A stretch of DNA of 10,945 nucleotides from Bog-159 sp049514955 (GCA_049514955.1 JBEKUO010000202.1:1-10945); one strand, 5' to 3'. Counted from the stretch's first letter, positions 1 to 6,957 are shown. The notes: a model not told the origin generated them from the sequence alone. Numbers and translations are program-made.

Positions 1-1
1 C

Positions 2-697
2 GGTTACGACAGCCAGGATCCGTTCTCCACGCCCGTGCCGCTGCGGCCGCCGGATGTGTCCGGGCTGCGAGTGGGCGTGGTCGAACAGTTTTATCAGGTG
101 CCGGTCGATCCGGAGATCCGGCAGACCGTGCGCGCGGCGGCCAAGACGCTCGGGCTCTTGAAGGTTCCCGCGGAGCCCTTCGCGCCGCAGGGCCTGGAGC
201 GCGCGCCCAATCTGTGGTGGTTCTTTTTCGGCCAATTGCCGGCTCCGCTGACCAAGCAGCTCATACAGGGGCGCGAGGCAGACGCACACTGGACCGCGAC
301 CGAATTCCTGAACAGCGCGCTGGAACAGGCCGCACCCAGCGTAGAGCAGGTTCTGCTGAACCTGGCCACGCGCGATCGCATGCGCGCGTCGTTGCTGCGC
401 CAGATGGAAGAGTATCGCGTCCTGCTGATGCCGCCCTGCGGGGTGACGGCATTCCCGCATCGCTCGCGCCGCTGGAAAGTCGGCGATGAGGAGATCGGGC
501 TGTTTCAGGCCATGATGCCGGCGACCGCTTTCAATCTGGTGGGCCTGCCCGCGGTGGTGCTGCCGTTCGGGATGTCTGCGGAAGGCCTGCCCATCGGCGT
601 GCAGCTCGTCGGGCGGCCGTATGAGGAGGAGCTGATTCTGGAGCTAGCGGTGCGGTTGGAGAAGGCACGCGGGCCGTTTCCGCATCCGCCGGTGTGA
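2..697 (+). CDS. Amidase (amidase signature family), C-terminal part, 5' end outside window
   Basis: The frame is open from base 2 to a TGA at 695-697, giving 231 codons; the N-terminal half lies before the window. Amidase-signature enzymes hydrolyse carboxamide bonds (free amides, or the glutaminase step in GatA) with a Ser-cisSer-Lys triad, and that catalytic half is not visible here. What supports the call is the family's typical tail. The visible fragment opens with GYDSQDPFSTPVP, the linker that follows the core. Near fragment residue 177 comes FNLVGLPAVVLPFG, then GLPIGVQLVGRPYEE, the conserved C-terminal strands packing on the core. A start inside this fragment (GTG at 35) would give a meaningless half-domain, so I read it as a truncated view of a longer gene. 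It is followed after 15 nt by a secreted amidohydrolase, so the two are probably co-transcribed. Substrate unknown; GatA itself is unlikely given this neighbour, but not excluded. Confidence 0.9.
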   Translation, partial: GYDSQDPFSTPVPLRPPDVSGLRVGVVEQFYQVPVDPEIRQTVRAAAKTLGLLKVPAEPFAPQGLERAPNLWWFFFGQLPAPLTKQLIQGREADAHWTATEFLNSALEQAAPSVEQVLLNLATRDRMRASLLRQMEEYRVLLMPPCGVTAFPHRSRRWKVGDEEIGLFQAMMPATAFNLVGLPAVVLPFGMSAEGLPIGVQLVGRPYEEELILELAVRLEKARGPFPHPPV

Positions 698-712
698 GGG
701 TTAGGAGCAATC

Positions 713-1945
713 ATGCGATGCGCGAAGAACATGCTATGCATACTCAGCGTGCTGGGCGTGTGCGCCTCGGCGCAGAGCAAACGCATCGTAATTGCCGCGA
801 GCACGGTGCTCGATGGCAAGGGCCGCGTGCTACACCACACGCGCATCGCGATCGAAGGCGCAAGGATTTCCGCGATTGATCCAAAGGCCGGGCCCGTGGA
901 CTACGATCTGCGCGGCCTGACGGTGCTGCCGGGATGGATCGACGCGCACGTGCACATCACCTGGAGCTTCGGCAAGAACGGCAAGAACGGGGGCGGAGGG
1001 ACGCCCCAGGAGACTGCTTACGCCGCAGCCTCGAATGCCTGGGTGACGCTGATGGCGGGCTTCACGACAGTACAAAGCGTGGGCGACCCCACCGACGTTC
1101 CGTTGCGCGACGCCATCGCCAAAGGCACGCTCCCCGGCCCGCGCATCCTGACGGCCGTCGACCCGCTCATGGGGCGCGGCGCACAGACCGGGACGCCGGA
1201 TGAAATCCGCGCGTATGTGCGGAAACAAAAGGAGGCCGGCGCGGATCTGATCAAAATCTTCGCGTCGGGAGGCATGCGCCAAGGTGCGATGACGCTTTCC
1301 CAGGAGCAGTTGAACGCGGCCTGCGATGAAGCGAAGAAGCAAGGCCTGCGCACGCTGGTGCACGCTTACAGAGATGCGGTCCGCGCCGCGACGCTGGCCG
1401 GGTGCACGGAGATCGAGCACGGCCTGGGGGCGACGGACGACGATCTGAAACTGATGGTTGAAAGAGGGACGTATTTCGATCCACAAGCCGGGCTGCTGCT
1501 GGAAAACTATCTGCTGAACAAGGACAAGTTTGCCGGCACCCCCTACTACCCGGCGACTGAAGAAGGTTTTGCGGTGTTTGAGCAGATCCTGCCGATGAAC
1601 CACGAGTTGCTGCGGCGCGCGGTGAAAACGCCGGGGCTGAAAATTGTTTTCGGCACGGACGCCGTAGCGGGCGCGCACGGGCGCAACGCCGAGGAGTTCA
1701 TCGACCGTGTGCGCGATTGCGGAGTGGACGCGATGGCGGCGATGGTCTCCGCCAACTCGCTGGGGGCGGAAGCGCTGGGCATGGCGGATCAAATCGGCTC
1801 GATCGCGCCCGGCCTGCAGGCGGATATCATCGCGCTCGATGGCGATCCGTTGAAAGACATCACGGCCGTGCGGCGCGTCGTGTTTGTGATGAAGGGCGGC
1901 ATCGTTTACAAGAATGTGTCTGGCGGCCTCACTCGGAGACGCTAA
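713..1945 (+). CDS. Secreted metal-dependent amidohydrolase (imidazolonepropionase-like)
   Basis: This 410-residue protein belongs to the amidohydrolase superfamily, in the subgroup usually annotated as imidazolonepropionase-like or Xaa-Pro dipeptidase-like hydrolases. The metal site is complete: HxH at H79/H81 (in DAHVH), a probable carboxylated lysine K181 (in LIKIFASGG), H217 (VHAY), H236 (EIEHG) and D316 (FGTDA). The C-terminus carries the usual small beta-sandwich piece (GLQADIIALDGDPL). The N-terminus is a signal peptide with a hydrophobic stretch and an ASA cleavage site at residues 18-20, so the enzyme probably acts in the periplasm or outside. The ATG at 713 is preceded by AGGAG, which supports this start. 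Placement 15 nt after an amidase suggests an operon for amide or dipeptide breakdown. Its 3' end overlaps the convergent AraC gene by 17 nt. Family is firm; substrate is unknown. Confidence 0.93.
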   Translation: MRCAKNMLCILSVLGVCASAQSKRIVIAASTVLDGKGRVLHHTRIAIEGARISAIDPKAGPVDYDLRGLTVLPGWIDAHVHITWSFGKNGKNGGGGTPQETAYAAASNAWVTLMAGFTTVQSVGDPTDVPLRDAIAKGTLPGPRILTAVDPLMGRGAQTGTPDEIRAYVRKQKEAGADLIKIFASGGMRQGAMTLSQEQLNAACDEAKKQGLRTLVHAYRDAVRAATLAGCTEIEHGLGATDDDLKLMVERGTYFDPQAGLLLENYLLNKDKFAGTPYYPATEEGFAVFEQILPMNHELLRRAVKTPGLKIVFGTDAVAGAHGRNAEEFIDRVRDCGVDAMAAMVSANSLGAEALGMADQIGSIAPGLQADIIALDGDPLKDITAVRRVVFVMKGGIVYKNVSGGLTRRR

Positions 1946-2777
1946 GGCAGATACGGGTCATGAGGGACTCGGGCGCGGTGCGGCCCGGCTGATTGAGGTA
2001 GAACTCCAGCGAGGGAAGGTCGGATATCTCACGATCCCCATTGCGAAGACACCAACGCATCAGGCCCGCGTAGGCGACAGGCAGCGCCGAATAGGGCCCT
2101 GTATGCACAGTTGTCGCGTAAACCCGCTGGGGAAGTTCCACGACCTGAATCTCGCCTTCGCCGACCGCCGATTGGGGCACCACAAAGGCTGCGTCGTAGC
2201 GGAGATGTTCCGGAAGAGTGACTTCGGGGTCGTCGTGACAAACGCCCAGGGCCTGCGTCCAGGGACCGAACAGGCTGTGCGCTCCTACCCAGGCTGCCAG
2301 CCGCTCGAAGGTTCGCCCTACTTCGTCATAAGGCCCGACGTGGCGGAGCCGGACGACGTGAAATGGCCCGATGCGCTCCACGCGAGCCGCGTTCTCCGGC
2401 AGGTCGCGTGCGGTCCGCGCCGTCGCAAGGATGTGTCTGTCGGCCCGATAGCGGATGGGTGACGTATGGAATGCCGCTTCGAAGGCGCGGGTGAACGACT
2501 CATGCGCCTCGTAACCGGCTTCGAGCGCGATGTCCAACACGGAGCGGCTGGTGGTGCGGAGCCGGGCTGCGGCGCGTTCGAGGCGCAGCCTGCGGACGTG
2601 CTCGGCGACTCCCTCGCCGGTCAGCGCCCGAAAGATTCGATGAAAGTGATGGGGAGAGAAGCTGGCTACTCCCGCCAGTTCCGGCAAGGATACGCCGTCG
2701 TCGAGGTGTTGCTCGAGATGCTGGATCACGCGTCCAACTCTCCGCTGGTAATCTTCCCAAGTTGCCTCGCGCGCCAC
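1929..2777 (-). CDS. AraC-family transcriptional regulator with GyrI-like ligand-binding domain
   Basis: The 282-residue protein has an N-terminal AraC/XylS DNA-binding domain with two helix-turn-helix units: residues about 31-52, including FSPHHFHRIFRALTGE, and about 80-111, including ALEAGYEAHESFTRAFEAAF and ending SPIRYR. From about 130 to the end it has a GyrI/SbmC-like domain (VVRLRHVGPYDEVGRTFERL, then VYATTVHTGPYSALPVAYAG). This order, HTH first and effector domain last, matches Rob-type regulators, which sense small hydrophobic or cationic molecules. The start is GTG at 2777; an ATG eight bases upstream is out of frame, and no strong ribosome site is visible. The gene is convergent with the amidohydrolase, the two ends overlapping at 1929-1945. 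It is followed upstream on the same strand by a VOC protein and a stand-alone GyrI protein, which it may regulate (inference). The ligand is unknown. Confidence 0.92.
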   Translation of the reverse strand: MAREATWEDYQRRVGRVIQHLEQHLDDGVSLPELAGVASFSPHHFHRIFRALTGEGVAEHVRRLRLERAAARLRTTSRSVLDIALEAGYEAHESFTRAFEAAFHTSPIRYRADRHILATARTARDLPENAARVERIGPFHVVRLRHVGPYDEVGRTFERLAAWVGAHSLFGPWTQALGVCHDDPEVTLPEHLRYDAAFVVPQSAVGEGEIQVVELPQRVYATTVHTGPYSALPVAYAGLMRWCLRNGDREISDLPSLEFYLNQPGRTAPESLMTRICLSVSE

Positions 2778-2841
2778 CAGACCATTCTACGGGGAAGTTC
2801 CATTTCTGGCGCGCCGGTGAGGGAAACCTTAGCTCGCCCTT

Positions 2842-2865
2842 GGCAGGCGAAAGCGCCTGCTCCAC
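2842..2865 (-). repeat. REP-like palindrome, copy 1 (after the VOC gene)
   Basis: A stem of 7 bp, GCAGGCG at 2843-2849 pairing with CGCCTGC at 2854-2860, encloses an AAAG loop (plus strand). Read on the minus strand, a GTGG tetranucleotide one base before the stem faces the stop codon of the VOC gene, about 6 nt away. It differs from the copy at 3378-3401 by one base in 24. No T-run follows, so a classic intrinsic terminator is not supported, though it could stabilise the 3' end of the transcript. It looks like a dispersed REP-type element. Confidence 0.75.
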
Positions 2866-2870
2866 CACTC

Positions 2871-3296
2871 TCAGTCCGGAATTCGGATGGTTCCGTCCTC
2901 CGCGATCGGAAAGGATGGATTCCAGGCGATCTCCCAGAGAAATCCGTCAGGGTCGGCGAAGTACCCCGAATACCCGCCCCAAAATGCTTCCTGGGCCGGC
3001 TTAAGGAGCGTTGCGCCTGCAGACACGGCCTCTTCGAGCACTGCGTCGACCTCCGCGCGAGTGCGGGCGTTGTACGCCAGCGACAGTCCCCGGAAGCCTT
3101 CGCCATGGGGAGAAACGTCTGCATCTTTTGCGAGCTCATGTCGGGGAAACAGGGCAAGCGCGATTCCTCCCGTTTGGAAGAATACGACGCCTTCCGCCTG
3201 GGTCATCGACCGCCGCCATCCGAGGCGCTCGTAGAATTGCATGCTGCGCTGCAGATCGGCGACGCCAAGCGTGATGATGCTGACGCGCTGTTCCAT
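2871..3296 (-). CDS. VOC superfamily protein (glyoxalase/bleomycin-resistance/dioxygenase fold)
   Basis: A 141-residue single-module-pair VOC protein. Features seen are the opening strand-helix VSIITLGVADLQRSMQFYERLGW, the FFQTGGIALALFPRHEL strands, a helix rich in Ala/Glu (AEVDAVLEEAVSAGATLLKP), and the closing FADPDGFLWEIAWNP, where E122 sits at the usual metal-ligand position. The N-terminal ligand position that holds His in glyoxalase I is replaced by a TLGV stretch, so it may bind metal weakly or only bind a ligand. I start it at ATG 3296, preceded by GGAGGG about 10 nt upstream, rather than at the longer in-frame start at 3329. It lies between two GyrI-domain genes on the same strand, suggesting a role in binding or modifying the same kind of small molecule (inference). 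A REP-like palindrome follows its stop codon. Confidence 0.88.
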   Translation of the reverse strand: MEQRVSIITLGVADLQRSMQFYERLGWRRSMTQAEGVVFFQTGGIALALFPRHELAKDADVSPHGEGFRGLSLAYNARTRAEVDAVLEEAVSAGATLLKPAQEAFWGGYSGYFADPDGFLWEIAWNPSFPIAEDGTIRIPD

Positions 3297-3377
3297 TTTG
3301 CATGGCCCTCCGTCGCCCGAGTCTATCACTCCTCTGCACTTGCGGGGCTCACTACGCTATCAGCAGAAGCCAGGGTT

Positions 3378-3401
3378 GGCAGGCGAAAGCGCCTGCCCCA
3401 C
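3378..3401 (-). repeat. REP-like palindrome, copy 2 (after the GyrI-like gene)
   Basis: Perfect 8-bp stem GGCAGGCG (3378-3385) / CGCCTGCC (3390-3397) with loop AAAG. Read on the minus strand, GTGG precedes the stem and touches the TAG stop of the GyrI-like gene at 3402-3404. Orientation relative to the upstream gene is the same as in copies 1 and 3. No uridine tract follows, so a simple terminator is less likely than a dispersed REP-type repeat. Confidence 0.78.
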
Positions 3402-4046
3402 CTACGACGTTAGGTGTCTACTGCTCACCGGGATGCGCAGAATCGTACGCAGCCGCTCGGGCGCAACGCGGCGTGGATCGGACAAGTAAATCTCATGATG
3501 CAGGCCATCAAACCGGCGCCCTTGCTCCGCGGCGAAGATCTCCAGCTTGCGGACAGTCTCGGGCTCGTTGTCATATGGTCCGACGTGGAGCATTTGCACG
3601 CACCAGTTCTCGCGGAGCGCCGCCAGTTCCACTTGCTCGATCAGCGGCCCTTTTCCCCTTTCGATCAACTGCCGCCGGGCGGCTTCCAGATCGCGCTTGC
3701 CAATGAAATCGGGGGTCCGGATCAAGAGCTTCCACGACCACTTCTCCTTCGGCTCGGTCAGGAACAGCCGTCCCGACGCAAGCCACCAGAGCGCTTCGAG
3801 CTTGCACACGGCGTAGTCCCGGCCGGCGAGCTTGCTGGCCATTTTGATGGTGAATGCCATGCTGTAGAGGGCGCCGATCGCCTGCTGGAAGGCTTCTGCG
3901 CCGGGCGCGCCGGTTCCCGCGATTGCGAGATAGGTTGCCTTTCGAAGCTGCAGAAGAACGGGCTGGCGGGGCGTTACGTATTCCGCTTTGCAGGTTTGGT
4001 AAATATCGAGCTTGGCGCTTGGAGCGCGTGCGGCTTTGGTCTTCAT
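3402..4046 (-). CDS. GyrI-like small-molecule-binding domain protein (stand-alone)
   Basis: A 214-residue protein without a DNA-binding domain, of the GyrI-like type often annotated as GyrI-like domain-containing protein. It shows LDIYQTCKAEYVTPRQPVLL near the N-terminus, LRKATYLAIAGTGAPG (the first GyrI strand), YAVCKLEALWW, WSWKLLIRTPDF, then ENWCVQMLHVGPYDNEPETV and HHEIYLSDPRRVAPERLRTI at the end. The HVGPYD motif is shared with the AraC-GyrI fusion two genes away. Family members bind cationic or hydrophobic small molecules; some hydrolyse cyclopropanoid toxins, which is known for the family but not shown here. The start is ambiguous: ATG at 4046 is preferred over the in-frame GTG at 4052, and neither has a clear ribosome site. 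It is the first gene of the minus-strand trio and is divergent from the lyase operon across a 127-bp gap. Confidence 0.85.
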   Translation of the reverse strand: MKTKAARAPSAKLDIYQTCKAEYVTPRQPVLLQLRKATYLAIAGTGAPGAEAFQQAIGALYSMAFTIKMASKLAGRDYAVCKLEALWWLASGRLFLTEPKEKWSWKLLIRTPDFIGKRDLEAARRQLIERGKGPLIEQVELAALRENWCVQMLHVGPYDNEPETVRKLEIFAAEQGRRFDGLHHEIYLSDPRRVAPERLRTILRIPVSSRHLTS

Positions 4047-4146
4047 GGTCACAGTCTAGACGTTCGGCGCGGCTTGGTTCTTGACAGTTTTTGCGATTTT
4101 GAACGGCTTGCGCCAGCGCGAAAAGACTTTCACATCTGAATGGGTT

Positions 4147-4152
4147 TAATAT
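4147..4152 (+). promoter_or_regulatory. Possible -10 element of the lyase operon promoter
   Basis: The only AT-rich stretch in the 127-bp gap between divergent genes contains TAATAT at 4147-4152, which would start a transcript near 4159, just before the GGGGGAG ribosome site of the lyase. A matching -35 is poor (AAGACT near 4123 shares three positions with TTGACA). A perfect TTGACA at 4081-4086 is too far upstream to pair with this -10. The remainder of the gap shows nothing else I can name. Confidence 0.35.
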
Positions 4153-4173
4153 GTTTGGTGGGGGAGATCCGTC

Positions 4174-5097
4174 ATGCCTTCCGATTTTGCTTTCATACTG
4201 CGTGAAAAGCTGTCACGCCGGAATGCGCTCGTGGTGCCGGGCTGCCACGATGCGCTGAGCGCCCGCGTCATCGAGAGCGCCGGCTTCGAAGCCATCCAGG
4301 TGAGCGGCTTCGGGTTGGCCGGCAGCCTGCTTGCCAAGCCCGATGTGGGGCTGGTCGAGATGCGAGACATCCTGGACCAGACCTGGCGCATAGCGCGCGC
4401 CGTCAGCATTCCGGTGATGGCCGATATCGATACCGGCGGCGGCAATGCGCTGAACGCCGCCGATATCACCGAGCGCCTGATCGCCATGGAGGTGGCAGGC
4501 GTCAACATCGAAGACCAGATCTTCCCCAAACGTTGCGGCCACATGGAAGGCAAGCAGGTGATCGACGCCGAGGAGATGACCGGGAAGGTGCGCGCCATGG
4601 CCGCGGTGCGCGACCGGGCCGGCTCGTCGCTGGTGATCAATGCGCGGACCGACGCCTACGCCGTCTACGGATTGAGCGTGGCGATTCACCGCGCGAACCT
4701 GTATCTCGAGGCGGGCGCGGACATGGCGTTCATCGACGGCATACGCTCCCGCGCCGATATCGAACGCGCGGTGAACGAGGTGAACGGGCTGCTGTCGGTC
4801 AACCTGATGGACGGCGTAACCGGCGTAAAGACGGAGCTGATCCCCATTCCGGACTTGGCGCGCATGGGAGTAGCGCGGGTGAGCATTCCGGTGGCCTCGA
4901 TCATGGTGGCACACCGCGCCATGCAGGAGTTCTTCGAAGCTCTGCACGCTTCCCCAACTGGACTTCTGGCCGGGCAGCAGCAATGGGTTTCGAGCTTCGC
5001 GGAATACACGACATTCGTGGGGCTGAAGGAATACCGGCGATTGGAACACGAGTATCTGCCGGAATCGGTTCGGGAGGCCAAATATGCCACATGCTGA
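4174..5097 (+). CDS. Isocitrate lyase/PEP mutase superfamily C-C lyase (2-methylisocitrate or dimethylmalate lyase-like)
   Basis: A 307-residue TIM-barrel enzyme of the isocitrate lyase/phosphoenolpyruvate mutase superfamily; length fits 2-methylisocitrate lyase (PrpB) and 2,3-dimethylmalate lyase. The signature K-[KR]-C-G-H is present as KRCGH at 119-123 with the catalytic C121, following the conserved EDQ at 113-115. Mg-binding acidic residues sit in DIDTGGGN (D84, D86), and NARTDA at 156-161 supplies the conserved arginine R158. Cleavage would release a 2-oxo acid plus a carboxylic acid. True PEP mutases carry EDKxxxKxNS in place of the cysteine motif, so phosphonate formation is unlikely. 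It is the first gene of the operon, with GGGGGAG before its ATG, and overlaps the hydratase large subunit by 14 nt. Substrate unknown; PrpB-like, dimethylmalate-lyase-like and oxaloacetate-decarboxylase-like activities remain possible. Confidence 0.9.
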   Translation: MPSDFAFILREKLSRRNALVVPGCHDALSARVIESAGFEAIQVSGFGLAGSLLAKPDVGLVEMRDILDQTWRIARAVSIPVMADIDTGGGNALNAADITERLIAMEVAGVNIEDQIFPKRCGHMEGKQVIDAEEMTGKVRAMAAVRDRAGSSLVINARTDAYAVYGLSVAIHRANLYLEAGADMAFIDGIRSRADIERAVNEVNGLLSVNLMDGVTGVKTELIPIPDLARMGVARVSIPVASIMVAHRAMQEFFEALHASPTGLLAGQQQWVSSFAEYTTFVGLKEYRRLEHEYLPESVREAKYATC

Positions 5098-6388
5098 TGT
5101 GACGCCGATGACGATGGCGGAGAAAATCCTGGCACGCGCTTGCGGGCGCGCGTCGGTTGCGCCGGACCAGATCGTGGTGGCATCCATCGATCTGGCGCTG
5201 TCGCACGAGAATGCCGACCTGGTGCGCAAGAGCTTTCGGGAGATCGGCGTGAGCCGCGTGTGGGATCCCGAGCGCATCGTGATTGTGCTGGATCACCGCA
5301 TTCCAGCCGAATCCGAGAAGACGGCCACTACGCACAAAGCCATACGCGAATTCGTGGCGGAGCAGGGCATACGCCGTTTCTATGATGTCGGGCGCGGCGG
5401 CATCTGCCACCAAGTGCTGGCGGAGAACGGTCACGTGCTGCCCGGCATGGTGGTGGTGGGCACGGATTCCCACACCACTACACACGGCGCGTTCGGCGCA
5501 TTTGCCACGGGCATAGGCGCCACCGAGATGGCTGGCGTCTGGACGGAAGGCAAGCTGTGGTTCAAGGTGCCGGCCACGCTGCACATCGAAGTAGGCGGCG
5601 CGCTGCCCCGGTGGGTATCGGCCAAGGACTTGATCCTTTACATCATCGGGCAACTGCACAGCGATGGCGCCGATTACCAGGCAGTCGAGTTCGACGGGCC
5701 GGCCATACGCCACATGACGGTGGCTTCCCGCATGGTGCTGGCGAACCTGTCGATGGAGATGGGGGCTAAGGTGGCTTTCACGCCTGTCGACGATCAATTG
5801 CTGGACTTCCTGCATAGGCACACTCATCTTCCCGCAAGCGACCTATCCGCCTATGCGGCATGGCATCCGGACCCTGGCGCGCGCTACCAGAAGTGGCTGC
5901 GCATCGATGCCAGCGCGGTCTTGAAGGAGCCGCAGGTGGCCTGCCCGCACAGTGTCGATAACGTGCGGCCGGTATCGGCGGTGGGCGATGTGCCGGTCCA
6001 CCAGGCGGTGTTGGGAAGCTGCACAAACGGCCGGCTGGAAGATCTGGAGATGGCCGCCTATGTTTTGACGGGACGGCACGTGCATCCGCACACGCGGCTG
6101 TTGATCGTTCCAGCGTCGCAACAGGTTTACCTGGAAGCGATGCGGCTGGGCTACCTGGAGACGCTGGTGACGGCGGGCGCCATCGTGAATCCGCCGGGCT
6201 GCGGCCCGTGCGTGGGCGTGCACCAGGGAATCCTGGCTGCCGGCGAAGTGTGCATTTCGAGCACGAACCGCAATTTCATCGGGCGCATGGGCAGCAAGGA
6301 TTCGCAGGTGTACCTGGCATCGCCGGCGGTGGTGGCGGCGTCGGCGGTGGCCGGTCACATCGTGCATCCCAAGGAGGTCGTGGCATGA
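5084..6388 (+). CDS. Aconitase-family hydro-lyase, large subunit (3-isopropylmalate dehydratase/homoaconitase LeuC/HacA type)
   Basis: A 434-residue aconitase-superfamily large subunit carrying the [4Fe-4S] site. The three cluster cysteines are C313 in LGSCTNGR and C373/C376 in NPPGCGPCVG. GTDSHT at 126-131 holds conserved active-site residues, and LSHENADLVRKSF near the N-terminus is typical of the LeuC/HacA/DmdA branch. At 434 residues it matches the shorter LeuC2/HacA class that pairs with a separate small subunit, here encoded immediately downstream. GGGAGG six bases before the ATG at 5084 supports this start, which lies inside the end of the lyase gene; later in-frame Met codons are less well placed. 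The complex dehydrates and rehydrates 2-hydroxy-di/tricarboxylates. Leucine biosynthesis is one option, but no leuA or canonical leuB accompanies it and the lyase neighbour argues for another substrate. Family is firm, substrate is not. Confidence 0.92.
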   Translation: MPHADVTPMTMAEKILARACGRASVAPDQIVVASIDLALSHENADLVRKSFREIGVSRVWDPERIVIVLDHRIPAESEKTATTHKAIREFVAEQGIRRFYDVGRGGICHQVLAENGHVLPGMVVVGTDSHTTTHGAFGAFATGIGATEMAGVWTEGKLWFKVPATLHIEVGGALPRWVSAKDLILYIIGQLHSDGADYQAVEFDGPAIRHMTVASRMVLANLSMEMGAKVAFTPVDDQLLDFLHRHTHLPASDLSAYAAWHPDPGARYQKWLRIDASAVLKEPQVACPHSVDNVRPVSAVGDVPVHQAVLGSCTNGRLEDLEMAAYVLTGRHVHPHTRLLIVPASQQVYLEAMRLGYLETLVTAGAIVNPPGCGPCVGVHQGILAAGEVCISSTNRNFIGRMGSKDSQVYLASPAVVAASAVAGHIVHPKEVVA

Positions 6389-6888
6389 CGAAAGTGTTGT
6401 TGAAGGGCCGGGTGGCCGCCGTGCTGCCCGAGAACACCGACACCGACGTGATCTACCCGGGCCGATATCTGAACATCACCGACCGTGACAAGACGGCGGA
6501 GCATCTGTTCGAGCTGGCGTACCCGGAAATACGGGGCCGCATTCAGCCGGGCGACATCCTGGTGGCCGGCAAGAATTTCGGTTGCGGATCGAGTCGCGAG
6601 CAGGCTGCCGCGGCTGTGAAGTACGCCGGCGTGGGCGCGGTGATCGCAGTGTCGTTTGCGCGGATCTTCTACCGCAACGCGATCAATCTGGGGCTGCCCG
6701 CGGTGGTGGCGCAGGTGGACGCGGCCGAGGGCGACGAACTGGAGATCGATCTGGAAGACGGGCACATCATGAACCTGGCTACGAAACGTGTGTTTCAGGC
6801 TGCGGCGCTGGATCCACGCGCGGTGGAGTTGCTCGAAGCGGGGGGATTGATTCCATATCTGAAGAAGAGGGTGATGGGTGTTGGGTGA
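6385..6888 (+). CDS. Aconitase-family hydro-lyase, small (swivel) subunit (LeuD/HacB type)
   Basis: A 167-residue swivel subunit that caps the large subunit and carries substrate-recognition residues. Seen: ENTDTDVIYPGRYLNIT at 16-32, whose YLNI loop (28-31) corresponds to the position that separates isopropylmalate isomerases from homoaconitases, and NFGCGSSREQA at 64-74, the hallmark motif of this subunit, followed by IAVSFARIFYRNAINLGLP. Length matches the short archaeal/thermophile-type HacB/LeuD2. AAGGAGG at 6371-6377 and an ATGA overlap with the stop codon of the large subunit fix the start at 6385 and imply translational coupling. The last five residues (VMGVG) and the stop codon are encoded by the left arm of an inverted heptamer repeat (6870-6957), so the natural C-terminus may have been altered by that repeat. 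Confidence 0.92.
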   Translation: MTKVLLKGRVAAVLPENTDTDVIYPGRYLNITDRDKTAEHLFELAYPEIRGRIQPGDILVAGKNFGCGSSREQAAAAVKYAGVGAVIAVSFARIFYRNAINLGLPAVVAQVDAAEGDELEIDLEDGHIMNLATKRVFQAAALDPRAVELLEAGGLIPYLKKRVMGVG

Positions 6889-6957
6889 TAGGTTCTGGCA
6901 AACGCCTATCCCGTCTGCGGCGAGTCGGCTACAACCCACCACCCATCACCTATCACC
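6870..6957. repeat. Inverted pair of GGTGATG-type heptamer tandem repeats
   Basis: Left arm: GGTGATG, GGTGTTG, GGTGATA and a degenerate GGTTCTG, in step from 6870 to 6897. Right arm, read on the minus strand from 6957: GGTGATA, GGTGATG, GGTGGTG and a degenerate GGTTGTA down to 6930. Segment 6870-6886 pairs with 6934-6950 at 16 of 17 positions, and a shifted pairing (6884-6893 with 6948-6957, 10 of 10) is also possible. A smaller internal stem GATAGG/CCTATC uses 6887-6892 and 6905-6910. The arms enclose about 32 nt with no gene. The element covers the last codons of the small subunit and stops a few bases before the ribosome site of the dehydrogenase. Confidence 0.85.

Noticed and set aside
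830..1792. 320-codon minus-strand frame opposite the amidohydrolase
   Set aside because: Shadow of the plus-strand gene, whose metal-binding residues are all in place.
2842..3401. The two GGCAGGCG hairpins as CRISPR repeats
   Set aside because: Only two copies 536 nt apart with genes between them; there are no regular spacers and no cas genes.
2466..3413. 315-codon plus-strand frame across the AraC and VOC genes
   Set aside because: It runs antisense through two genes with clear domains and through a REP-like palindrome; its translation shows no family feature.
4081..4086. Perfect TTGACA as a -35 box for the lyase operon
   Set aside because: No -10-like sequence lies 15-19 nt downstream, and the TAATAT at 4147 is about 60 nt away.
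4213..5277. Long open frame (354 codons) on the minus strand opposite the lyase
   Set aside because: It lies antisense to a gene with full family motifs, its translation is rich in Arg/His/Gly with no recognisable domain, and such frames are common in high-GC coding DNA.
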